From DTU013 sp964490975 (GTDB taxonomy: Bacteria; Bacillota; Clostridia; Acetivibrionales; DTU013), in assembly GCA_964490975.1 (NCBI GenBank), contig CAZBEQ010000004.1, positions 49,521 to 113,520 on the forward strand: a stretch of DNA of 64,000 nt. The letters run 5' to 3'. The notes under the pieces are model-generated. The model saw only the letters and a list, made by a program, of their open reading frames with translations, was not told where the DNA came from and searched no databases. Shown piece by piece: positions 1 to 6,512 of the stretch; position 1 is the first letter of the stretch, and each line of letters begins with the position of its first letter. Made by a program: the position numbers and the translations under genes.

Positions 1-338
1 AGTTCCTCCGGCTCCAATACTGCATTTGCCCTGTCACGCAGCGTTTCCAGGTCAGGATTTTCTGATAGGCACTTCACAAAATCTGATGCAATTTTGGACA
101 GATACTCCACTGTTCCTGAAAGCGGTGCGGCTATTTTGACTGTTCCAAGCTTGAGCAGAGCCTGGTCACGATTTGCCATATACGTATCATATAAATCCTG
201 CTGAATTTCAATATCTGCTTGTTCAACGCCGTCACCCTGCTGCCCGGCATCACGGCTCACATATTTCCAATCAAGCACATACCCGCCGTCAGGCTCAATG
301 ATGGCAATCAGTTCTCTTCCTGAAGGGCTCATACCCAT
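1..338 (-). CDS. Hypothetical protein, C-terminus beyond window edge
   Basis: The minus-strand frame is open from an ATG at 338 to the window edge, giving about 112 residues. The start is supported by a GGGGAGAG ribosome site just upstream and an in-frame TGA further up. The protein begins MGMSPSGRELIAIIEP and is mostly helical, with many acidic and Gln residues in the middle (VEQADIEIQQDLYDTY). No motif was recognised. It starts 28 bp after the stop of the acidic-tail repeat protein upstream, so the two are probably co-transcribed. Function unknown. Confidence 0.6.
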   Translation of the reverse strand, partial: MGMSPSGRELIAIIEPDGGYVLDWKYVSRDAGQQGDGVEQADIEIQQDLYDTYMANRDQALLKLGTVKIAAPLSGTVEYLSKIASDFVKCLSENPDLETLRDRANAVLEPEE

Positions 339-365
339 TCCACGCTCTCCCCATGCTTTCCCGCT

Positions 366-1319
366 TCACTCGTCTTCTTCATCTTCTTCGTCATCATCGT
401 CATAGTCAGAATAATAATCCTCAAAATACTCATCAAGATCGCTCATATCTCCGCCAAGGTCCGAAACATCGGTATTGAACTCACAATACTCTTCACGTGT
501 CAGCTCCGCAACATGACGTTCCACATAACCCCTTATTGCAGGTATCGCCCTGCCATCTCCGTACACAGCAAGAGCTCTTGCCTCAAGCACTTTGACCTCA
601 CTACTCCTGAAGCACTCCTTCAACAGTCTGTATATCCGTTCAGATTTATTTTCCGATGCAATGTTCGCTATCGCTAAAATCAGACAGCTATATAAAGTGC
701 CTTTTTTCTCAATTTTTTCAAGCAAATCAGTGATCGGTTCGATAGCTGCTTCCTCAAGCGCTTCCAACGCATCCATGACACCCGCAATTGTTTCTTTGTC
801 GGATTTTTCATTATCAAGCTGATTAATTATAGCCAATAAAGCATTTAAAAATTGAGGCGACGCAATTATCTCTGCAATACGAACAATTGCCTTTTGTTCA
901 TATGTAAAACACTTATTCCCGCCCAGCTGCATAGAGTCCAAGGCATGCAGAATATCCTCCAAAAATGAGTCATCGAACCTTTCTATCCTGTCAATCAATC
1001 CCGTCGGCAATGCACCTGCATTTTTCTCTTCCAGCAGTGTTACTAAATAACGAATATCAGCAAACGTGTGCAAGCTTTCAAAATATTCTACAGGCGCCAT
1101 TCCGCCAAGTTCCTTGATATTTCTCGTCTCCCACTCATCCATGAAGCTTATCGAATCATGGAATACATCATTAATAATAGCATAAAGTCCTTGGAGATCC
1201 TTACTCTCCTTAAGTTCTTTGACACGCTTTTTGTTTGCTTTTCTGAACCGGGCTACATTCTTGTCGATACATTCTTTTAGATGATCTGCAACAAACCTTG
1301 ATCTCTCCGAATTATTCAT
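366..1319 (-). CDS. Helical-repeat (HEAT-like) protein with acidic tail
   Basis: A soluble, almost entirely helical protein of 317 residues. The ATG at 1319 is preferred over one ten codons upstream because GGGAG lies 7 bases before it. The stretch around residues 180-280 (ALEEAAIEPITDLLEK, then YGDGRAIPAIRGYV) has the spacing and the GD/GRAIPA turn typical of HEAT repeats, which act as protein-binding scaffolds. The last 25 residues are nearly all Asp, Glu and Tyr, a disordered acidic tail. No catalytic motif is visible. It probably forms a transcription unit with the gene downstream at 338-1. The HEAT call is inference from pattern only. Confidence 0.6.
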   Translation of the reverse strand: MNNSERSRFVADHLKECIDKNVARFRKANKKRVKELKESKDLQGLYAIINDVFHDSISFMDEWETRNIKELGGMAPVEYFESLHTFADIRYLVTLLEEKNAGALPTGLIDRIERFDDSFLEDILHALDSMQLGGNKCFTYEQKAIVRIAEIIASPQFLNALLAIINQLDNEKSDKETIAGVMDALEALEEAAIEPITDLLEKIEKKGTLYSCLILAIANIASENKSERIYRLLKECFRSSEVKVLEARALAVYGDGRAIPAIRGYVERHVAELTREEYCEFNTDVSDLGGDMSDLDEYFEDYYSDYDDDDEEDEEDE

Positions 1320-1432
1320 ATAAACACTCCCAAAATATATATTTCTCAAACTATATTATCATATCAGCCGAATATCCAATAACTAAATTTCTTCGTTTAC
1401 TTTACTTTCACTTTCTCACACCTATAACATAA

Positions 1433-1461
1433 CAAAAAAGGAGCTCTGATAAAAAAGCTCC
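1433..1461 (-). terminator. Rho-independent terminator of the 1485-1793 gene
   Basis: On the minus strand the arms GGAGCT and AGCTCC enclose a 10-base loop and are followed by a run of six T. It lies about 25 bp past the stop of the coiled-coil gene, in the right orientation to end its transcript. Confidence 0.7.
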
Positions 1462-1484
1462 GCCGTCTCTGTTGATGTAAGTCA

Positions 1485-1793
1485 TTAAGTCTTGCCACCC
1501 TTAATGACTCTAATTTCAACTTCCTGTTTATCAACTTTTATAGTTAAAGTGTCGATTTTATTTTCTACAATTCCAAGCCGTTCATAAGTCTGCTGGTATC
1601 CGTCAAATAAAGCTTTAGTACTACTATCAAGCTTGTTTTCAAGACGGATAACATCGTTTTTCAGCCCGCCGACATCGTCTTTCAGCCCGCTGACATCGTC
1701 TTTCAGCCCGCTGAACTCGTTCTTCACTTCTTTTTTAAACTCTGAAAACTCGCTATACATCCTGGACATAAGTTCAAATGCTTTATCTTCCAT
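1485..1793 (-). CDS. Small coiled-coil protein, family member 1
   Basis: A 102-residue soluble coiled-coil protein of unknown function. It opens with MEDKAFELMSRMYSEF, has three tandem heptad blocks of the type GLKDDVSGLKDDVGGLKNDV (residues 29-48), then a second helix around VENKIDTLTIKVDKQEVEI. The heptads correspond to a 21-bp DNA repeat, so the array grew by duplication. It belongs to the same family as the 86-residue proteins at 14093 and 29698: shared start (x-E-K-x-F-x-x-M-x-x-MYSE), a central F-D-G and a terminal coiled coil. GAGGG lies upstream and its own terminator follows at 1461-1433. No enzymatic residues are evident. Confidence 0.7.
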   Translation of the reverse strand: MEDKAFELMSRMYSEFSEFKKEVKNEFSGLKDDVSGLKDDVGGLKNDVIRLENKLDSSTKALFDGYQQTYERLGIVENKIDTLTIKVDKQEVEIRVIKGGKT

Positions 1794-1868
1794 ATCATCG
1801 CACCCTCTGTTATATTACTCCTGCCATATAATCTTATCAGAACATTGCCGATAATTCTATAGTCTCTA

Positions 1869-2003
1869 TCATTTACATTTACTTACATCTATAGTATAAA
1901 GTATTTCCCTCATTAGAACAAGTGTTCTTATTATCTGGCCGTTCGACAGCTTTTCTATATACATTTTTCTTCTCATAAGCTTTTCCAGTTCGTCTATTAG
2001 CAC
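1869..2003 (-). CDS. Possible Spo0E-like small protein
   Basis: A 44-residue minus-strand frame, GTG at 2003 to TGA at 1869, with protein-like composition (LIDELEKLMRRKMYIEKL, then IIRTLVLMREILYTID). The two-helix layout recalls Spo0E-like aspartyl-phosphate phosphatases of spore formers, but the SQELD signature is replaced by MREIL. AGAGGAGG is present but too close to the GTG for an ideal start. It lies directly behind a relic of another gene's 3' end (2031-2078). It may be a real small gene or a decayed one. Confidence 0.3.
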   Translation of the reverse strand: MLIDELEKLMRRKMYIEKLSNGQIIRTLVLMREILYTIDVSKCK

Positions 2004-2030
2004 GCCTCCTCTTACGTCCACTATATTTTC

Positions 2031-2078
2031 ATTATTTCCCCCATCAGTTCATATCTACAGTCTGATCAATCAGCATCA
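2031..2078. repeat. 48-bp duplicate of the 3' end of the gene at 5163-5417
   Basis: This block matches 5150-5197 with only a few mismatches. Read on the minus strand both encode the same gene end (LIDQAVDMY-stop versus LIDQTVDMN-stop). Here only the tail is left, and the HTH antitoxin fragment on the plus strand begins at its edge, which marks a recombination joint. Confidence 0.65.
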
Positions 2079-2528
2079 GGTTTATTAACATCGGCTGAGA
2101 TCAAGCATATTAGAGAAAAATATAACGTCAGCCAAAAAGAGTTTTCTGAAATTCTTGATTGGGGCAAAGCAACAATTACCAGATATGAAAACCATCAGGT
2201 CCAAGACCGGGCACATGATGACATATTAAGAAAAATAGACTCGGATCCCCAGTGGTTTTTAGAAATGCTTAATAGAGCGAAAGGAAGAATATCTGCAAGA
2301 TCCTTTAGTAAATATTACAGTGCTGCATTTGAACAGTGTGTAAAAATAAATGGCAGCTATTTCTACAAGTCGATACAAACAAATACTGTTGTTAATGTTG
2401 TAGAGACTCTTCCGAAAAGAACCTGTGCTGAAATTTACAGCAAAAATTTGCATGGTAATGGTGGCATTATATCATCACTCCTGGGATATTCGAAAGATTC
2501 TAAGGTAGATCCGTTACTGTCTGTATAG
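2076..2528 (+). pseudogene. 5'-truncated HTH antitoxin (MqsA/YgiT-like)
   Basis: The frame is open from 2001 to 2528 but has no ATG, GTG or TTG before an internal Met codon at 2265. From about 2085 it encodes a clear Cro/C1-type helix-turn-helix (EIKHIREKYNVSQKEFSEIL, then WGKATITRYENHQVQDRAHD) followed by LRKIDSDPQWFLEML. That wording is typical of the HTH half of MqsA/YgiT-type antitoxins. The usual N-terminal zinc-binding CxxC part is missing, replaced by the tail of an unrelated gene. It lies 14 bp ahead of a SecB-like gene, the layout of toxin-antitoxin-chaperone loci. No toxin gene is seen. Loss of function is inferred from the missing start. Confidence 0.6.
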
Positions 2529-2542
2529 AGGGGGATATTGAT

Positions 2543-2956
2543 TTGAAGGAAAGCAGCTTTCAGTTAGTTGGAAAACCACAAGTCACAAAGGTTCAGTTTG
2601 AAATTAATAAGGATTTTGTTTTTGAAAAAGAAGTGGCACTTGAAATTAGTAATAATGTTCGTGTTTTGAAGAATAGTAATGAAAAAAAGAACGAATCTAT
2701 TGTGATTTTAAGTATAGATGTATTTCCTTCAGAAGAACTTGCTGATGTTCCATTTAAAATGGAAATTGAAATACAAGGCTGTTTCATCTGGGATGAAATA
2801 TTGGCGAATGATAACGTACAATTAGACGCTATGTTGAAACAAAATGCCCCGGCAGTATTATATAGCTACTTGCGCCCAATTATTACATTAGTGACTGTTG
2901 AAGCAAATATGCCCCCACTCGTATTGCCACTTATGAATTTCATTGAAGCGGAGTAA
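2543..2956 (+). CDS. SecB-like chaperone, probably antitoxin-associated
   Basis: A 137-residue cytosolic beta-rich protein. The opening FQLVGKPQVTKVQFEINKDF and later FKMEIEIQGCFIWDE and LYSYLRPIITLVTVEANMPP follow the SecB fold: beta strands, then a helix leading to the PPLVLPLMNF end. SecB proteins hold clients unfolded. In Gram-positives such proteins are often not export factors but solitary chaperones of stress-responsive toxin-antitoxin-chaperone loci, where they protect the antitoxin. The truncated HTH antitoxin immediately upstream supports that role. The start is TTG at 2543, with GAGGGGG about ten bases before it. With its antitoxin damaged it may be an orphan. Confidence 0.6.
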   Translation: MKESSFQLVGKPQVTKVQFEINKDFVFEKEVALEISNNVRVLKNSNEKKNESIVILSIDVFPSEELADVPFKMEIEIQGCFIWDEILANDNVQLDAMLKQNAPAVLYSYLRPIITLVTVEANMPPLVLPLMNFIEAE

Positions 2957-3123
2957 AATACTCTATCTCACTGGGCATCACTACGGCAATCAAATATGCA
3001 GAGCTTCGTCAGTCTGACCCTGATTACCTGCTCCGTTCGGCCTAACGTATCAGTGATTGTCATTGTAAAAGCCAATCAATGTTAATCAAAAAGCAGGCAT
3101 GTCCAGCATTGTGACTAGATTCG

Positions 3124-4062
3124 TCATAAGTATCTTCCTGTAATATATTCGATGTACTCTTTGTCAGATTCTCTGAACCTGTTTGCTAACCTGATTATGA
3201 GTTCCTGATAGGTTAACGAATGAAATAAAATATTGTCCCGCTTAGCTATTTCTGAGAATTTAGTTATCTCTTCATTATGTTAGAAAGATTCTTCGCCAAT
3301 TGTGTCGTACCAGAGATATAAGAGTCGGAATCCCTTCTTATTTCCGATACATTTCTTCAACGCCAGTATATGCTTTATGAGCTGTGCCGCATGCAAGAAT
3401 ACAAACTCATTGTCCTTTGGGCTTATTCTCTTGCCAAGTTCAAAAATATTCGGAATATCATCCCACGCCTCTTCATCTGGCAGATATTTTGGGCCAAGTC
3501 CATTGTGGCCCCTATTGGCATAGGGTTCAGTGAACTTTGATTCGATTGCGTATACCCTAATTGCGGCACTGGCATTATTCTCTATAAAAACATCGATATT
3601 AGGACATTTAGTGAATCTTCTTTGAATAGATAGCTTCTTTTCAAACTGCAAATTTGCAGCAGATTTTTGGAACTCTTCGCAAAAGCCGCACATATAAGCA
3701 ATTTCATTTATTCGATTTGTCTTTAGCCAGTATTGGAATATATTCACGCAAAGAGCGGAGGAAGAATGCAATGCACTCATTTTTGCTGCATGCTCCTTAG
3801 TATAAACGATTTCATTACCATCAGCAGCATTGAACTCCCTTCGCACATTATCCATCAGCGACTGGAAGAGATTCAACTCCAGCTGCTTTGTATATACACG
3901 CCTGCCTTTATCAATAGCGCTTCCGACAAGTTCTTCACTCATGTTATTGTTATGCGCCCACTGCAGCTGCTTTTGCAAAATGAATTCATAACCATTCATA
4001 GTTCTCTCCCTAATAAAGCAGTCCAGATTGATGTCCCAATCAATATCGGAGTCAATTTGCAT
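3124..4062 (-). pseudogene. PGN_0703-type putative restriction endonuclease, broken by TAA at 3280-3282
   Basis: The main frame (4062 to 3280, about 260 residues) carries FTKCPNIDVFIENNASAA and AIESKFTEPY, an ID...ESK pattern of PD-(D/E)xK nucleases, and resembles PGN_0703-type putative restriction endonucleases. It ends at TAA 3280-3282, but the same frame continues for 51 sensible codons (SLTYQELIIRLANRF, then KEYIEYITGRYL) to TGA at 3124. The C-terminus therefore lies beyond the stop, and the gene is probably inactivated by a nonsense change. The start is uncertain: the ATG at 4062 lacks a good ribosome site, and the open frame reaches back to 4176, overlapping the SEC-C gene. A relic of a similar C-terminus occurs at 6081-6188. 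Confidence 0.55.
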
Positions 4063-4117
4063 CCATGATAAGCGGTCATTGTATTCCCCCCCTAACTTTT
4101 TGCAACAACTAAGCCCG

Positions 4118-5047
4118 TTATTCAATAGCAGGAGTGGACGAACCACAGCATTTCTTGTATTTCTTACCGCTGCCACATGGGCAAGGACTATTCCTGCCTA
4201 TCTTTTCACTCACGGCCTGGTTAGGGTTTGATAGCCTTTGTTCCAGACCGGCGTACAAGCGCTTCTTGCTATCAAAATACTTATCGTCCTTCTGTTTTTG
4301 CCCCTCTTCAAGTTTTAATCTTTGTTCTAAGGCTTTTAGTTTTTCATCTTCACCAGAATCCTCATAAAGATTGAGAAGTCTCTCCTCTATGCTATCCTTG
4401 TCTCTTAATCCATATATGCTTAAGGCATTAAGTAAAATCTCTTCGCCTCTTTTATAATCTGGGTATTCCTTTTTCCCCATCCAGTATTGGTCTGACCAGC
4501 CGACCCAACCCCAACCCCATTGGGGATCATCCTTCAGGTAAGCTTCGAAAAGCTCTTCCCCTTTTTCCTTGTTCCCTATCAAGAAGTACGTATCTGCTAT
4601 TGCTCTTTGTGCATTCTCAATAGAAAGCCGGTTATCCTTCATCGAAAATTGCAGTATATCGTTGTTCAGCTGTATTCTCAGCTTTCCGTACGCATCTAAC
4701 GCGTCAGTTTCAGATGTATTATTTAACACCCTTTCCAACAATATATCAAAGTCGTCAATCCAATTCGAAACATATTGATTACCATTGAATATTTCATCAA
4801 ACTCCTTGAATGTCCTGGCAGATTCCTTCTCCATAGCATCCATTAAGTCATTCCATACAGCAATCCACGTTTTTATACCATCATTTTGATTCCGCTCCTG
4901 GAGGTATTTGTACCCTAGCTGCATTTTAGAATCCAGGTCAATATACTTGGGATTAACTGCTTCAGGCTCTACGCCAAAGTATTTGCTGCTAATAAACCTA
5001 TAATAGTCTCGCTCCGAATTATCTGAGAAACCCGCATTATCAACCAT
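4118..5047 (-). CDS. TPR-like protein with C-terminal SEC-C zinc motif
   Basis: A soluble protein of 309 residues if it starts at the ATG at 5047, which has GAGG just ahead; an upstream ATG at 5110 is less likely. Residues about 130-260 look like TPR helices (NAQRAIADTYFLIGNKEKGEELF, then a second unit ending DPQWGWGWVGWSDQYW). The C-terminus is a textbook SEC-C motif, GRNSPCPCGSGKKYKKCC, a small zinc-binding module first known from SecA and later from many unrelated proteins. The combination suggests an adaptor rather than an enzyme. It overlaps the end of the longer nuclease frame downstream, within a minus-strand cluster from 6033 to 3124. Confidence 0.75.
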   Translation of the reverse strand: MVDNAGFSDNSERDYYRFISSKYFGVEPEAVNPKYIDLDSKMQLGYKYLQERNQNDGIKTWIAVWNDLMDAMEKESARTFKEFDEIFNGNQYVSNWIDDFDILLERVLNNTSETDALDAYGKLRIQLNNDILQFSMKDNRLSIENAQRAIADTYFLIGNKEKGEELFEAYLKDDPQWGWGWVGWSDQYWMGKKEYPDYKRGEEILLNALSIYGLRDKDSIEERLLNLYEDSGEDEKLKALEQRLKLEEGQKQKDDKYFDSKKRLYAGLEQRLSNPNQAVSEKIGRNSPCPCGSGKKYKKCCGSSTPAIE

Positions 5048-5162
5048 ACCTCTATTTCTTACTCCTTTATAAGATAAATTTGTCGGGTTATGCCCGTTCA
5101 CTGGCAACATTCAATTTCTACTATTCCACAGATTCTTTGCAATTCCTTTATTATTTCCCCAA

Positions 5163-5417
5163 TCAGTACATATCGACAGCCTGATCAATCAGTGTCAATA
5201 AATACTCTGGGAAACTGTCCGAATCGGTTTCAATGGAGCTCAAACGTTCCTTCATTTTTTCAGCAACCTCAACAGCATTATCCCGATCACCATAGTTAAA
5301 CAGCGCTTCCAATTCATCGATTCTTTCATAAAGCGCCTCTTCACATGAACTTTCACGTTTATAGCTCAAAAAATCATTTTTGAGAAACCATCCCAAAGTC
5401 TTCTCAAAGTGCTGCAT
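5163..5417 (-). CDS. Small hypothetical acidic protein
   Basis: An 84-residue helical protein: MQHFEKTLGWFLKNDF, then ERIDELEALFNYGD, ending LIDQAVDMY. Its ATG overlaps the last 14 bases of the zinc-ribbon gene upstream, which points to translational coupling. No motif was recognised. A copy of its 3' end survives at 2031-2078, so it once had a paralogue nearby. Confidence 0.6.
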   Translation of the reverse strand: MQHFEKTLGWFLKNDFLSYKRESSCEEALYERIDELEALFNYGDRDNAVEVAEKMKERLSSIETDSDSFPEYLLTLIDQAVDMY

Positions 5418-6033
5418 TTATTATATCAGGATCTATACTTATCGGCTTTAGCGCCATATCTTTCCCAAGAACCTCATCACACTTGTCTTTTATCTGGAAT
5501 TCCATATTGCAATCTTCAAAAGCCGTAAGTGCAAGGCCGAAATCATATATGGGCACTTGTATGCCATCTGTAATCAAACATGCGGAATCATCTTCTTCAC
5601 TATGCTTAATCCTGCATGTCCCAATGCTTTTGAGGCTGTATTGCGCTCCGCCGGATTGTATGGCATTGCTGATATAATGCTCGTTTGAATTACGTCTAAG
5701 CGTTTTATACCCCAAGCCAGTGACTATCTTTTTATGTAAATGCATTATTGCAGTATACTGATCATCTTCCGGCCTGACATACACCTCAAACTCATAGTCT
5801 CCCCCGATTTCTTCTGCTGTCCAGGTAGAGAATCCAGGCATGATCATATTTGAAATCTTGAATTTATGCAGTACCTTATCAACGTCAAAGACCGATATTT
5901 CCTTCGAAAAGTCCTCCAGCTTATCTACCGCCAGCATTTCCGCCATAATGTCATTATTGCAATCCAGACAAAAGTCACCCATATCTTTAATATGTATCGT
6001 CGCAATATTCTTTTTACATTTTGTACATTTCAT
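5404..6033 (-). CDS. Zinc-ribbon hypothetical protein
   Basis: A 209-residue protein starting at the ATG at 6033, which has AAGGAGAGG upstream; an earlier start nine codons further up is less likely. The N-terminus has two CxxC pairs (CTKCKKN, then DFCLDC) about 20 residues apart, a zinc ribbon. The remainder is mixed alpha/beta with no recognised family. It is coupled to the 84-residue gene downstream. It may regulate or partner the nuclease-like genes of this cluster, but that is only context. Confidence 0.6.
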   Translation of the reverse strand: MKCTKCKKNIATIHIKDMGDFCLDCNNDIMAEMLAVDKLEDFSKEISVFDVDKVLHKFKISNMIMPGFSTWTAEEIGGDYEFEVYVRPEDDQYTAIMHLHKKIVTGLGYKTLRRNSNEHYISNAIQSGGAQYSLKSIGTCRIKHSEEDDSACLITDGIQVPIYDFGLALTAFEDCNMEFQIKDKCDEVLGKDMALKPISIDPDIINAAL

Positions 6034-6080
6034 ATTTGTTAATCCTCTCCTTCGGCACATCAGGCATTTATCAATTACGG

Positions 6081-6188
6081 CTATCTTGTAGCAACATATT
6101 CAATATACTTATTATCAATTTTTTTGAATTCGTATGCAAGCCTGCTTATGAGGTTGATGTCAAAAAGCCAAGCTGGCACTAGAAAATT
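6081..6188 (-). pseudogene. C-terminal relic of a PGN_0703-like nuclease gene
   Basis: The minus-strand frame ending at TAG 6081-6083 reads FDINLISRLAYEF then IDNKYIEYVATR. This parallels the tail of the broken nuclease gene at 3124 (YQELIIRLANRF, KEYIEYITGRYL). Only about 35 codons remain, so it is a leftover of a second copy. Confidence 0.5.
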
Positions 6189-6209
6189 GGCAGGTAGCTT
6201 ATGCTAGGA

Positions 6210-6305
6210 TGTTGGCGTTTATGTATGTTGGTGTTTATGTATGTTGGTGTTTATGTATGTTGGTGTTTATGTATGTTGGCGTTTAAAGATGTTGGTGTTT
6301 ATGTA
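6210..6305. repeat. Tandem 16-bp repeat, six copies
   Basis: Six head-to-tail copies of TGTTGGTGTTTATGTA (6210, 6226, 6242, 6258, 6274, 6290), with one-base changes in copies 1 and 5 and a more diverged end in copy 5. There are no spacers, so this is a minisatellite and not CRISPR. It lies just upstream of a 121-bp inverted-repeat element. Confidence 0.9.
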
Positions 6306-6315
6306 TGTTTACTTT

Positions 6316-6436
6316 TTCAACTTTTGGGCGAAAATGTAGGACCAAACAAGTGATTTAAGTTACATAATTCAGGTTCTTACCGAATTACTATATGACAAAC
6401 GTGGGATTTCATTTGATTAGGCGCCCAAAAGTTGAA
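6316..6436. repeat. 121-bp element bounded by perfect 15-bp inverted repeats
   Basis: The left arm TTCAACTTTTGGGCG (6316-6330) and right arm CGCCCAAAAGTTGAA (6422-6436) are exact complements. The interior is AT-rich and non-coding. A similar element with related arms lies at 20347-20488. The structure fits a MITE-like or RNA-folding element downstream of the helicase gene at 6513. Confidence 0.7.
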
Positions 6437-6512
6437 TTTCATAACATCACATGTTTTATACCCGGTCAAATACACTACATACAACACTACATACATAGCA
6501 ATCATCTAATTT

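Noticed and set aside
3302..3523. Plus-strand reading frame across the nuclease gene
   Set aside because: It lies antisense to a coherent minus-strand protein and has no domain or ribosome site.
6210..6305. Possible CRISPR array
   Set aside because: The 16-bp units are contiguous with no unique spacers, and no cas gene is nearby.
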